Below, piece by piece: positions 43,684 to 52,361 of a DNA stretch of 64,000 nt (position 1 is its first letter; every line of letters starts with the position of its first letter). The position numbers and the translations under genes are program-made. A model generated the notes under the pieces. That model ran no database searches, was not told the origin of the DNA, and saw nothing but the letters and a program-made list of their open reading frames with translations. The stretch comes from Bacillota bacterium. Lineage in GTDB: Bacteria > Bacillota > Clostridia > Lachnospirales > Lachnospiraceae. Where the stretch lies: assembly GCA_023407575.1 (NCBI GenBank), contig JAEYLX010000026.1, positions 1 through 64,000 of the forward strand. The letters run 5' to 3'.

Positions 43684-43939
43684 AAACTTAATTCAATTAA
43701 TAAAACAAGCCGCGGTTGAAGCTGTAGAAGCTAGCAAACCCGCGGTTGTTTTATTTGGGACCGTTCAAAGTATATCTCCTCTAGAAATTTATTTAGAACA
43801 GAAGAGAACTATAACAAAAGGATTTGTTGTCATTACAGATAAAGCCAAAGATCTGGAAGTTGGGAATGGAGTCGTTATGATTCGCATGCAAGGAGGACAA
43901 AAATATATAGTTCTTGATAAGGTGGTGGATAATGGGTGA
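43673..43939 (+). CDS. DUF2577 (XkdR-like) baseplate protein with apparent ATA start
   Basis: 88 codons open from a TAG just upstream to TGA at 43937. The protein (ASKNLIQLIKQAAVEAVEA, GTVQSISPLEIYLEQKRTIT, MIRMQGGQKYIVLDKV) is a full DUF2577. The frame contains no ATG, GTG or TTG before residue 73. AGGAGG (43659-43664) sits eight bases before ATA at 43673, so ATA is the only well-placed start. It overlaps the XkdQ gene by 11 bases and the next gene by eight. Confidence 0.8.
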   Translation: MASKNLIQLIKQAAVEAVEASKPAVVLFGTVQSISPLEIYLEQKRTITKGFVVITDKAKDLEVGNGVVMIRMQGGQKYIVLDKVVDNG

Positions 43940-44321
43940 TTTAGAGTTTACAGACATAGAAGAAGTAATAAAACCGAATAAGACATATAAAATCGACACC
44001 ATCAACAACAGGCTACTTGGAACAGTTGATGAATTGGATGCTATTAAGCAAGCAATATTCTTGAGGCTAAGTATAGGGAAGAATGAAAATCTTATTTATA
44101 GTTATGATTATGGAATAGAAATATCAGATTTAATTAGCGAAGAAGAAACTTATATTATTGCAGAATTGCAACGGAGAATAACCGAAGAACTCACGAAGGA
44201 TGATAGAATAATTGGTGTAGATAACTTTGCTTTTGAGTCAAGTAAAGGAAATATAACAGCTTATTTTACTGTAAACACGGTATTGGGTGAAATAGAACAA
44301 GATTTGGAGGTGGCTATATAG
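43932..44321 (+). CDS. DUF2634 (XkdS/gp25-like) baseplate protein
   Basis: 129 residues from the ATG at 43932 (AAGGTGGTGG upstream); the longer TTG frame to 43914 overlaps the previous gene. TVDELDAIKQAIFLRLSIGKNENLIYSYDYGIEISDLI is typical of the gp25/XkdS wedge family. Its stop shares a base with the next GTG. Confidence 0.92.
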   Translation: MGDLEFTDIEEVIKPNKTYKIDTINNRLLGTVDELDAIKQAIFLRLSIGKNENLIYSYDYGIEISDLISEEETYIIAELQRRITEELTKDDRIIGVDNFAFESSKGNITAYFTVNTVLGEIEQDLEVAI

Positions 44322-45376
44322 TGTATGAGGGCCAAACATATGAGGTCATAATGGCAAGGATGCTTGCTACTGTATCTAACGATATAGATAAGAGAGAAGG
44401 AAGTATTATATTTAATGCACTTGCGCCAATTGCCATTGAATTAGCTCAAGCATATATAGAGATGGATGTAATACTAAACGAATCGTTTGCTGATACCGCT
44501 TCTAGAGAGTTCCTGATTAAAAGAGCAGCAGAAAGAGGGTTAACCCATAATGAAGCAACTAAAGCTATTTGCAAAGGTGATTTCAATAAAGATATCAGCG
44601 TGGGTGAGCGATTTTATTGTGGGGATTATAGCTACATTGCAACTGAAAAAATATCAACTGGAATATGGAAATTAACTTGCGAAGAAGTAGGCACTACACC
44701 AAATGGCAACTTAGGCACGTTAATTCCCGTTGATTATATTGACGGATTAACAAGTGCAATACTTACTGAAGTACTAATACCAGGTGAAAACGAAGAAGAC
44801 ACAGAAGCATTTCGGACAAGATATTTTAGCTCTTTGTCTACGAAAGCATTTGGTGGGAACAAGGCTGATTATATGGAAACCGTCAATGATATTGCTGGAG
44901 TAGGAGGAGTTAAGATATACCCAGCATGGAATGGTGGTGGAACAGTAAAGCTTATAATCATTGATTCAGAATACAATAAGGCATCCGAAACACTTATAGA
45001 TACCGTGCAGACAATGATTGATCCAGTTATAAACCAAGGGGAGGGTGAAGGATTAGCCCCTATAGGGCATACAGTAACAATAGAGACTGTAGACGAAAGT
45101 GTAATTGACATAACATTTACGATTACATATCAATCCGGATATGATTTTGAAGACGTTGAAAGTTACATTGTCGCAATGGTAGAAGAGTACCTTCTTGATT
45201 TGCGTAAAACGTGGTCAGAGAATACATCGCTGGTAGTGCGCATTTCACAGCTAGAGTCGCGGTTACTTAACGTTACGGGCATTTTAGATGTAACAGGAAC
45301 AACCATCAATGGAGGTGGCTCAAACTTAGTTTTAAATACAAACGAAATACCTGTTAGGGGGGATGTGATTGGATAG
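44321..45376 (+). CDS. Baseplate J protein (XkdT-like)
   Basis: 351 residues, baseplate J family. ERGLTHNEATKAICKGDF, EDTEAFRTRYFSSLSTKAFGGNKADYMETVNDI and the C-terminal beta domain fit XkdT. Starts at GTG behind GGAGGTGG. It builds the wedges with the DUF2634 protein. Confidence 0.95.
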   Translation: MYEGQTYEVIMARMLATVSNDIDKREGSIIFNALAPIAIELAQAYIEMDVILNESFADTASREFLIKRAAERGLTHNEATKAICKGDFNKDISVGERFYCGDYSYIATEKISTGIWKLTCEEVGTTPNGNLGTLIPVDYIDGLTSAILTEVLIPGENEEDTEAFRTRYFSSLSTKAFGGNKADYMETVNDIAGVGGVKIYPAWNGGGTVKLIIIDSEYNKASETLIDTVQTMIDPVINQGEGEGLAPIGHTVTIETVDESVIDITFTITYQSGYDFEDVESYIVAMVEEYLLDLRKTWSENTSLVVRISQLESRLLNVTGILDVTGTTINGGGSNLVLNTNEIPVRGDVIG

Positions 45377-45917
45377 AGAAATAGATTTGATAAAATATCT
45401 CCCTGGCATTTTACAAGATGTAAAGGAATACAAAGCACTAGCAGAAACACAAAATCCAGAAGCATTATCTACATGGGTAGAACTTGAAAATGTATTAAAT
45501 GACCAATTTATCAATGAATCAACTGCTAATGGTGTAAATAGGTGGGAAAAGATATTAAAAATAAAACCTCTTGATACAGATACACTAGACGAAAGAAAAT
45601 TTAGGGTACTATCTAAGTTAAATGAAAAGCTGCCTTACACAATGCGTAACTTGAATAAGCAGTTGACATTTTTATGTGGGCAGGATGGATATTCGATAAC
45701 CAGCGACAATGATAATTTTACTATAGCAGTAAGAGTGGCACTAACTAGCAAGAAAAACTATGCAGAAGTAGAAAAGTTGCTTGACCGCGTTATCCCATGT
45801 AATATGCTACTTGATTTAAGCCTGCTTTATAATCAGCACAGTGCTTTCAAACTATTTACACACGCACAACTAAAAAGCTTTACAAATTATCAATTAAGAA
45901 ACGAGGTGGTCACATAA
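45369..45917 (+). CDS. YmfQ/DUF2313-like tail protein
   Basis: 182 residues starting at TTG with AGGGGGGAT upstream, overlapping the XkdT gene by eight bases. IDLIKYLPGILQDVKEYKALAETQNPE, KRFRVLSKLNEKLPYT-type KFRVLSKLNEKLPYTMRNL and the late helix match YmfQ (gpI-like) proteins that link baseplate and fibre. Stop overlaps the next ATG. Confidence 0.9.
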   Translation: MDREIDLIKYLPGILQDVKEYKALAETQNPEALSTWVELENVLNDQFINESTANGVNRWEKILKIKPLDTDTLDERKFRVLSKLNEKLPYTMRNLNKQLTFLCGQDGYSITSDNDNFTIAVRVALTSKKNYAEVEKLLDRVIPCNMLLDLSLLYNQHSAFKLFTHAQLKSFTNYQLRNEVVT

Positions 45918-47902
45918 TGGGGACTATAACAAATAACTTTGGGTTAAGTAAACCAAATGAAACGGACTTTTACGATATTGTTGTTGCTAATGAAAATGCT
46001 GATATTGTTGATACTGTACTTGGTAATACGGCGAAGCTTGAAAAAGCTGGTGGCACCTCAACTGCTATTACATTAACAGGAATAGCTTTAGGAGAAGGCT
46101 GCATCAAGAATTTTATCGTAAAGGCAAATAACAATGCTGTAGCTACTACAATTAACGGTAAGTCATTGTATAAGCCTAATACCACAACAGCACCTAAACT
46201 AAAAGCGAACACCGCTGTAGTAGTTTGGTATGATGCTGCAGGTGATTGTTTTTTTATCAAAGCTAGTGCAATTGAAGGGGGCACCGTCATGGCGAGTGAT
46301 GTACTAGCACCTAAGACCTTCGAAAATGAGGATGGCGACGAAATAGTTGGAACGATTCCAAGTAAATCGGCAGCTACATATACACCAGGAACAACAGACC
46401 AAGAGATTGGACCGGGTCAGTATCTTAGCGGTAAGCAGACGATAAAAGGAGATACAAACCTAGTACCTGCAAAAATCGCAAAAGGGACAACAATATTTAA
46501 TGTTACTGGAACGCTTGATACTAGACAGCTTAATTTTCCTTTATCCATCCAAGATGCTGAACCTTTGCCACTAAGAGCAGGTCATATATGGGTTAAATCA
46601 GTTACACTTGCAGAGCAGGTTACAGCGGTTAAGATTTTAGAAGCTGTAAATGCAGGAGAGACAGACGGTACATTAATGCTTGTGGTGGGGGATTTGGTCT
46701 ATCATAGCATGTCATTTGCTAATACAGTAGACGTTGGAGGAGTGGCAAAACAAGTTAGCGTTGCAGATACAATATCAGCTACAGCGGATTGGGATATCAT
46801 GCTTAAAACTGGTGGTGTTGCTAGTTATAGGATTAATCGACCTATGGTATATAGCAAAATAGGTGGAGTGCTAGACATAGAAACATCTTATTTCTGGGAC
46901 GGTACAAGTTGGGTTATGTTGTGTCAAAAAGGTACTTATTTTTATGGAACTGCGAACAGTAATTATTTAAGGCTCTATAATAAGATATTAGATAGTTTTA
47001 GTTTTGGGTCACAATCAGCTACAACAATAGCTAATTTTTCTTGCTCAAGCGATGGTACTTATACCGCCCATTCTGCTTATGTAAATAAAAGGACTGGTGA
47101 TAATCTTTCATTATATTTTACTATAGCGAGTAAGACAATAGGCGGAGTTAATATGCAACCGTGGTATAGCAAGATGTCAAGAAATGGAACACTTGTTGTT
47201 GTGTTGCAAGGAGGGAGTACTGGTAACTATAAAACTGTTGTTGAGGCTTATAGAGATAATGGAACAACATTCGAACTTATTTGTTCTTCGGCTGTTCTAA
47301 GCACTAATGGGAGTACTGGTTCTTACTATTTGATAACAAATTCAGACGCTTCTTTTGTTTGTTTCAGTGTTGCAAATTCTGGCGGTTACTATATACCTTA
47401 TCCCTACTTTAGAAATGGTTCTGTTTATGAAGCAACTGCAACAGGTCTTTCGGTTTCTGTTGGTTGGTCTGCATCAGGTACTCCTGCTATAATTAGCTAT
47501 GACGATAATTATATGTTCATGATAGAGGGAGGGGGAACAACACTTTATAAATTTACCATCAATTATGCTTTAAAAACACTGACTAAACAACAATCTACAG
47601 TAACAGCTATATTATCAATACTAGCTGTTCATCCTGGAGGATATTTAGTTGTTAGAAATAGCTCTCCTCAAGTTTATGTAGCTTATAGAACATCAGATAT
47701 GGCACAGTTTACATTCAATAGTACAGCTTCAGCATTAAATATTTCTTTTAATTTATCTGGGGACAGAGCAATTATTTGTTCTGGTAGTGCCTATTATTAT
47801 TCAGTCGCAATCGTTGGTAACGTTTTTACGCTTACTCAAATTGCAGTAATTAGTGATGCGACATTCGACAATAGTCGCCCGTCTTACTTAATCCCATGGT
47901 AG
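45917..47902 (+). CDS. Tail fibre / receptor-binding protein
   Basis: 661 residues. The N-terminal 30 residues (NNFGLSKPNETDFYDIVVANENADIVD) are a common fibre-attachment motif. Residues about 40-200 hold collar-like beta segments and a GTIPSKSAATYTPGTTDQEI repeat seen in clostridial fibres. The C-terminal about 300 residues are Ser/Thr/Gly/Tyr-rich beta structure without a recognised chaperone. Likely host-range determinant. Confidence 0.85.
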   Translation: MGTITNNFGLSKPNETDFYDIVVANENADIVDTVLGNTAKLEKAGGTSTAITLTGIALGEGCIKNFIVKANNNAVATTINGKSLYKPNTTTAPKLKANTAVVVWYDAAGDCFFIKASAIEGGTVMASDVLAPKTFENEDGDEIVGTIPSKSAATYTPGTTDQEIGPGQYLSGKQTIKGDTNLVPAKIAKGTTIFNVTGTLDTRQLNFPLSIQDAEPLPLRAGHIWVKSVTLAEQVTAVKILEAVNAGETDGTLMLVVGDLVYHSMSFANTVDVGGVAKQVSVADTISATADWDIMLKTGGVASYRINRPMVYSKIGGVLDIETSYFWDGTSWVMLCQKGTYFYGTANSNYLRLYNKILDSFSFGSQSATTIANFSCSSDGTYTAHSAYVNKRTGDNLSLYFTIASKTIGGVNMQPWYSKMSRNGTLVVVLQGGSTGNYKTVVEAYRDNGTTFELICSSAVLSTNGSTGSYYLITNSDASFVCFSVANSGGYYIPYPYFRNGSVYEATATGLSVSVGWSASGTPAIISYDDNYMFMIEGGGTTLYKFTINYALKTLTKQQSTVTAILSILAVHPGGYLVVRNSSPQVYVAYRTSDMAQFTFNSTASALNISFNLSGDRAIICSGSAYYYSVAIVGNVFTLTQIAVISDATFDNSRPSYLIPW

Positions 47903-47914
47903 AAAGGAGAGTTT

Positions 47915-48202
47915 ATGTATTATAGGTACGAAGTAGTAGGTGATAACATTTATAGGTTATGTGAGAAAAGTAAAACTCCCATAGAGGGAGATAACGTCGT
48001 AACGTGTGATGAAGATATAGACCTGCAGCTGTTTGACGTGACTGTTGGTCATATCCATGATGGTATTATGGTACGACACACTAAGAAGCTTAAGGGTACC
48101 GAAGTCGTAGCACGCAGACTTACAGAGATAGACCAACGTCAAGCAGAATCGGAGTTGTATATTGATTTTAGACTATCCATAATTGAACTAGGGTTAGCAT
48201 AG
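47915..48202 (+). CDS. Hypothetical fibre-associated protein (95 aa)
   Basis: Family not recognised; perhaps a fibre assembly or XkdW-like protein by position. AAAGGAGAG precedes the ATG, 12 bp after the fibre gene. Acidic, beta then helix. Confidence 0.7.
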   Translation: MYYRYEVVGDNIYRLCEKSKTPIEGDNVVTCDEDIDLQLFDVTVGHIHDGIMVRHTKKLKGTEVVARRLTEIDQRQAESELYIDFRLSIIELGLA

Positions 48203-48214
48203 GAAGGAGGAGCT

Positions 48215-48361
48215 ATGAATACATACGAAAACATGAAAAAGGTTATTGCAGCAGGCAAAAAGACCGATGAAGAACTACTGACCATGTGCGACGTGTTTTA
48301 CATGAATAATCGCATTACGCAGGAGCAATACACCGAGCTAGTAAATTTAATTAACGAGTAA
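48215..48361 (+). CDS. XkdX-like small protein (48 aa)
   Basis: Starts at 48215 behind GGAAGGAGG. MNTYENMKKVIAAGKK...TMCDVFYMNNRITQEQYTELVNLI has the pattern of XkdX-type proteins (about 45-50 residues) found after fibre genes. Last gene of the tail operon. Confidence 0.82.
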   Translation: MNTYENMKKVIAAGKKTDEELLTMCDVFYMNNRITQEQYTELVNLINE

Positions 48362-48362
48362 C

Positions 48363-48423
48363 AGCATCCGGGAGGGTGCTATTTTATTACCTAAAATATA
48401 GGGGCCTTAGGGTCCCTTTTAAT
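48363..48423 (+). terminator. Two tandem terminators after the tail operon
   Basis: AGCATCC/GGGTGCT (48363-48380) then ATTTTATT, followed by AGGGGCC/GGTCCCT (48400-48417) then TTTTAAT. Together they separate tail and lysis modules. Confidence 0.75.
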
Positions 48424-48449
48424 ATGTGGGAAAGGCTGGTTCATCATGA

Positions 48450-48695
48450 ATGAGTGAAGGAATAATAATTGCATTTATAACATTAGGTGGAAGTGGGTTG
48501 GGATCTCTTGTAGGTATTATTGTATCAAGTAGGCTTACGTCCTATCGACTGGAGCAATTGGAAAAGAAGGTAGACAAGCATAATACTGTGATTGAAAGAA
48601 CTTTTGCAGTAGAAAAGAGATTAGAAGTACACGAAGAACGAATTAAGGTAGCTAATAACAGGATTGACGATTTAGAAAAGGAAAAGGTGAGCTAA
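48450..48695 (+). CDS. Membrane-coiled-coil protein of the lysis module (81 aa)
   Basis: One N-terminal membrane helix (about 4-26) followed by a charged coiled coil (about 33-80). This is the layout of XhlA/BhlA-like partners of holins. The ribosome site is weak (AAAGG 14 bases upstream). Its TAA overlaps the holin ATG. Confidence 0.75.
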   Translation: MSEGIIIAFITLGGSGLGSLVGIIVSSRLTSYRLEQLEKKVDKHNTVIERTFAVEKRLEVHEERIKVANNRIDDLEKEKVS

Positions 48696-49072
48696 TGAAT
48701 TACAATGAAATATTAATGACCATCATTACGTCGGTAGTTATACCAGCGATTATTATTGTGGGGAATAGACTTTATAAAGCCATTGAGGACGATGTAAAGG
48801 ATAAAAGAGTGCAAAAGTATCTCCTGATTGCAGCCGACTGTATTACGGATGCTGTGGCAGGCATAGCGCAAACTTATGTAGACAAACTGGTTGATACAGA
48901 TTGGAATGCTATCACAAAAAAGGCAGCGTTTGATCTCGCAAAAGAAAAGGCTTTACAGCATCTTGGCATAACAGGCAAGTTATTACTGCAAGAAGCACTT
49001 GGAGACTTTGACGGCTGGATCAGTACGAAGATAGAAGCAGAGGTAAAAAGATTGGAGGTACAACATGGCTAA
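48695..49072 (+). CDS. LLH-family phage holin
   Basis: 125 residues. One N-terminal membrane helix (about 8-26, ITSVVIPAIIIVGNRL) and a long soluble helical part with KYLLIAADCITDAVAG and LGITGKLLLQEALGDFDGWI resemble the LLH holin family. It controls timing of lysis by opening the membrane. Overlaps the endolysin start by eight bases. Confidence 0.82.
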   Translation: MNYNEILMTIITSVVIPAIIIVGNRLYKAIEDDVKDKRVQKYLLIAADCITDAVAGIAQTYVDKLVDTDWNAITKKAAFDLAKEKALQHLGITGKLLLQEALGDFDGWISTKIEAEVKRLEVQHG

Positions 49073-49805
49073 ATTAACAGGTAAAGGTCTTGCAGAGCAC
49101 TGCAAAAGTAAATTAGGCACACCTTACGTATACGGAGCTAAGGGAGCTAATGGACCGCTTAAGCAAACACAGCTTAACAGTCTTATCCTTGCTTATCCTG
49201 ATATCTTTACGAATATGTATGTAACAAAAGCACGTAGACTTGTAGGGCAAGTGTGTACTGATTGCTCTGGACTGATTAGCTGGTATACTGGTAAAAATAT
49301 TGGGTCAGCTCAAATGTATGCGCAAGCTTATACGAGGATGCCAATTAAAGATATTGATAAATTTGCTCCTGGTGTTGTGCTATGGAAATCTGGCCATGTT
49401 GCTGTATATCTCGGAGATGGTAAATACACAGAGATTGAAGCAAAGGGCATTGATTACGGATGTGTAAAGGATGATGCAAGGAATAGGGGCTTTGTTTACG
49501 GCTTGACGTTTAAGGAGATTGATTATACCTACGATATTAAAGTGACAGGCACCTATAAAGGCATAAACCCTTACAAGGAGCCTACAAGGACAATCTATTA
49601 CGATTCAGTCAATAAAAAGATAGTCAAGGGTAATGACGTTAAGTGGGCGCAGTGGGAGCTTGTGGAAGCTGGATTTGACATTAAGATTGACGGTGAGTTT
49701 GGACCAGTCACAGATAAAGCAATCAGGGCATATCAACAGAGCTGTAAGTTGGCAGTGGACGGGAAAGTTGGACCAGCTACTAGAAATGCGTTTAATATAG
49801 ATTAA
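49065..49805 (+). CDS. Endolysin: NlpC/P60 peptidase with PG-binding domain
   Basis: 246 residues. The N-terminal NlpC/P60 domain has catalytic Cys67 in VCTDCSGL and His111 in WKSGHVAVYLG. The C-terminus (about 190-245) is a PG_binding_1 domain (WAQWELVEAGFDIKIDGEFGPVTDKAIRAYQQS). Predicted gamma-D-glutamyl-diamino-acid endopeptidase that cuts peptidoglycan stems after holin opening. There is no signal peptide, as expected for a holin-dependent lysin. Confidence 0.93.
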   Translation: MAKLTGKGLAEHCKSKLGTPYVYGAKGANGPLKQTQLNSLILAYPDIFTNMYVTKARRLVGQVCTDCSGLISWYTGKNIGSAQMYAQAYTRMPIKDIDKFAPGVVLWKSGHVAVYLGDGKYTEIEAKGIDYGCVKDDARNRGFVYGLTFKEIDYTYDIKVTGTYKGINPYKEPTRTIYYDSVNKKIVKGNDVKWAQWELVEAGFDIKIDGEFGPVTDKAIRAYQQSCKLAVDGKVGPATRNAFNID

Positions 49806-49813
49806 ACAGTAAA

Positions 49814-49845
49814 CCCCTCAATGCTTTGGCAAAGAGGGGAATTAT
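49814..49845 (+). terminator. Terminator after the lysis genes
   Basis: CCCCTC (49814-49819) pairs with GAGGGG (49834-49839). A near-identical hairpin with the same loop lies at 56929-56956 beyond attR. Confidence 0.7.
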
Positions 49846-50208
49846 TAATGTTAACTAGGCATAATGCTGAAAAATACATAATGCTAAGAGGATGGATAAT
49901 ATCAAAATGATTGTTTTTGAATATTTTAAATGTGTATACAATATATTAAATGTATATTAAATATCAGATAATCACTTGATAAATGATAAATAATCTGATA
50001 TAACTAAATTAGAAGTAGTTAATAATAAAACTAATTGTAAATAATAGGAATAAAATCATGCTCTTTGCAATATACTATAATCTAAGTGTATAATATTCGC
50101 ATAACCCATGGGTAAATATTACATTATATGTTAAAATTTATGTTGATATATGTAAGCATTAATGGTAATATTTATTAACGTAAATACATTAGCGAGAGGG
50201 TTTTAGGG
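49846..50208. other. AT-rich gap ahead of the accessory cassette
   Basis: About 360 bp with no gene. It contains one good promoter at 50065-50094 and otherwise AT-rich sequence. Confidence 0.55.
50065..50094 (+). promoter_or_regulatory. Promoter of the accessory cassette
   Basis: TTGCAA, 18 bases, TATAAT. No phage operator lies on it, so expression in the lysogen is plausible. Confidence 0.6.
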
Positions 50209-50676
50209 ATGCGAAAATGTGGATTTAGATTAAAGAAATTTTCTGGAAAAACTAAATTAGAAAAACTGATTAAACAGGTTGATCCTATTTATGATGATTA
50301 TAATAAAAAAAAGGCTGAATTTGAATTAGCTGAATCTAAAAAAGAGAAGTATGATGCGCTTCTTTCTTTAGAGTTTTCAAAAAGATATAAAAAAGATGAG
50401 ATTAATAATTTTTACTTATATGTACAAAGGCAACTGTCTGGAATCGATCAAGCGGAAGTGACAGCGTACATAAAGAAGTATAATGAAGAAAGATTTGATT
50501 TAATTGATATAAAGCAGTATATATTGTATCGTGATAAGTTTTTTAGTAATTACGAACAGGAGTTAAAGAGTAATATAAATTCCAAAAAAGTAATTAAACC
50601 TCAAAAAACATCCGATATTATAAATAACAAAGATAATAGCAAACATAAACATAATATTGATGAAAATAATCAATAG
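50209..50676 (+). CDS. Hypothetical accessory protein A (155 aa)
   Basis: Basic, helical, Lys/Asn-rich, no membrane segment. A coiled coil (about 10-60) and a disordered C-terminus (KPQKTSDIINNKDNSKHKH) are visible. No family recognised. First gene of a lone four-gene cluster behind its own promoter. Codon use is more AT-rich than in the structural genes, which hints at a separate origin. Confidence 0.65.
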   Translation: MRKCGFRLKKFSGKTKLEKLIKQVDPIYDDYNKKKAEFELAESKKEKYDALLSLEFSKRYKKDEINNFYLYVQRQLSGIDQAEVTAYIKKYNEERFDLIDIKQYILYRDKFFSNYEQELKSNINSKKVIKPQKTSDIINNKDNSKHKHNIDENNQ

Positions 50677-50704
50677 ACAAATAGACAAATAGACAAATAG
50701 GCAA
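50673..50704 (+). repeat. Four tandem copies of an 8-bp repeat
   Basis: ATAGACAA three times, then ATAGGCAA. The first copy contains the stop codon of the preceding gene. Confidence 0.85.
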
Positions 50705-50762
50705 CTTAACTGACTAGCAATCAGTTTTAACATATAACTATAATAATAAAGGGATGATAATT

Positions 50763-50987
50763 ATGGAGAATTATTTATTCAGTGTTAAATCATCTTTTCG
50801 TAAAAGGAAATATATAAAGGATTTTGTTAATAATTTTGATTTGAATTTTAGAGAAAAGATTAATAATGTAAAATCCTATAATAATGAAAATATGCGAGTT
50901 AATGTAGAAGACGATTATATCAATATCACAGTATTTAATGATGAGGAACGAATTAAAAAGCAAATTTATGAATTTTTTACCAGATAG
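50763..50987 (+). CDS. Hypothetical accessory protein B (74 aa)
   Basis: Starts at the second ATG (50763), with AAAGGG at a normal distance; the first ATG touches the ribosome site. Small, charged, alpha/beta (SVKSSFRKRKYIKDFVNNF, VNVEDDYINITVFNDEERIKKQIYEFF). Unknown function. Confidence 0.65.
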   Translation: MENYLFSVKSSFRKRKYIKDFVNNFDLNFREKINNVKSYNNENMRVNVEDDYINITVFNDEERIKKQIYEFFTR

Positions 50988-51001
50988 GAGAAAAATGAAA
51001 C

Positions 51002-51502
51002 ATGCCAGTAAACACGAGCGAAAAGCAAATGTTGTTAGAAAATAGTATTAGAGCAATAATGCTGGAACTAACAAACGATTTAAAAGATTTTAATTTTGAA
51101 TATTCAGTCGAAGAATATGATAAAATAAGTAATTGCTTCAAAATATCTATGAATACTTTAGGTTTAAAAAGAAGTGAGGTAGATAGGCCTAATTTTGACA
51201 GAATTACTTTTTATCTATATCCGAGTAGCCTAATGAACACAATAGCTATTTCGATTAATAATATTAGTAAAGTAGATGAGGATTTTAAGAATTATCTTAT
51301 AGTAATAAACGAAGCTAATTCAACTAGCATTAATGGATTTTATTACATTCAGAATAATTGGATTAGGTATAATTCTACTCTTAAAATTAAGAATATTGAA
51401 AATTCAATATCAAAGGATGATTTATTTAGTGAAATAGCTTTACTCGTAATATCGCTTGATAGAATATATTTAATGTTGGCAAAGAAGATAAATAATGAGT
51501 AA
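51002..51502 (+). CDS. Hypothetical accessory protein C (166 aa)
   Basis: Soluble, mixed alpha/beta, acidic. AGGAGAAAA precedes the ATG, 14 bp after gene B. Overlaps gene D by eight bases. No motif or family recognised. Confidence 0.65.
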   Translation: MPVNTSEKQMLLENSIRAIMLELTNDLKDFNFEYSVEEYDKISNCFKISMNTLGLKRSEVDRPNFDRITFYLYPSSLMNTIAISINNISKVDEDFKNYLIVINEANSTSINGFYYIQNNWIRYNSTLKIKNIENSISKDDLFSEIALLVISLDRIYLMLAKKINNE

Positions 51503-51938
51503 AAAAATCGACCTTACATATACAGATTCTTTTGAAAAATCTTCACAATTTTTTGCTATTATAGTTGGGACTAGATTTTTGTTGATGTTTGCTGAGAATG
51601 AGTACTTAAATATTATTTTCGCTACACTGGTTAATGTAGTCGTTTCAATTTTTATTGTTCATAGTATTTATAAAACGGCATGGACACACTATGAAGATAA
51701 TCATGTTACTGCATGTGATTCTGATAGAGCGGATAGGTTGAAAGCATGGACTAAAGGCATTAACTTAGCGCAATTTATTTTGCTAATTGTAATTTATCTG
51801 CCGATAGTTTGCCTTTTTAAATATACAGATAGTCTGATAAATGATGTTTATAGTATCATTGCACTTTATTTATCAATCGAAGATAAAAATATTTCAAAGA
51901 AATTAATTCGCTATTACGAAAAGAAAATATCATTTTAA
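51495..51938 (+). CDS. Accessory membrane protein D (147 aa)
   Basis: Two hydrophobic segments at about 19-33 and 37-56 and another near 92-112, with a soluble middle (KTAWTHYEDNHVTACDSDRADRLKAW). Translation is coupled to gene C through an eight-base overlap, so C and D probably act together. Membrane effectors are common in phage-borne defence or exclusion units, but that is inference. Confidence 0.7.
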   Translation: MSKKIDLTYTDSFEKSSQFFAIIVGTRFLLMFAENEYLNIIFATLVNVVVSIFIVHSIYKTAWTHYEDNHVTACDSDRADRLKAWTKGINLAQFILLIVIYLPIVCLFKYTDSLINDVYSIIALYLSIEDKNISKKLIRYYEKKISF

Positions 51939-51942
51939 AATT

Positions 51943-51970
51943 AAAGGATGGTTTTGTACCATCCTTTTTG
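51943..51970 (+). terminator. Terminator of the accessory cassette
   Basis: AAAGGATGG/CCATCCTTT with a 7-base loop, then TTTGA. Confidence 0.85.
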
Positions 51971-51979
51971 ATTGTTAAC

Positions 51980-52261
51980 TTATATCTTTCCCTGTATAAT
52001 TCCATCAAATATTTTAGTTAGTGCAGCAGGGAACACATATAAATTTTCACTATCTAGTTTAATCTGAATGCTATCAGAGCGTAATATAATATCTTTAAAT
52101 CCGTATTCGCTTAGTTGTTCACATATTATAGATAGGTGAGTAGTGTCTATATTAATTATATTTTGTTGATTAAAGAATTTAAGGTTAAATATATTGAGTC
52201 CTAATTGTAGAGTTTGTTTTTTGCTATCCTCATTATTATACAGATTGATTATATTACTCAT
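51980..52261 (-). CDS. Hypothetical protein (93 aa)
   Basis: Start taken at the ATG at 52261, with AAGGGG nine bases upstream, rather than at the frame's first ATG (52360). Soluble, alpha/beta (LGLNIFNLKFFNQQNIINIDTTHLSIICEQLSEYGFKDIIL). Unknown family. It has its own promoter (52293-52321) and converges with the accessory cassette. Confidence 0.65.
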   Translation of the reverse strand: MSNIINLYNNEDSKKQTLQLGLNIFNLKFFNQQNIINIDTTHLSIICEQLSEYGFKDIILRSDSIQIKLDSENLYVFPAALTKIFDGIIQGKI

Positions 52262-52292
52262 GAATTGATACCCCTTATATTTTGTTGAAATA

Positions 52293-52321
52293 AATATAGC
52301 ATAATATGGATATGTTTTCAA
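52293..52321 (-). promoter_or_regulatory. Promoter of the minus-strand 93-aa gene
   Basis: Minus-strand TTGAAA (52321-52316), 17 bases, TATATT (52298-52293). Confidence 0.6.
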
Positions 52322-52361
52322 CTTATTGATAGTTATATTTTTACAAGTGCTTAATTTCATT

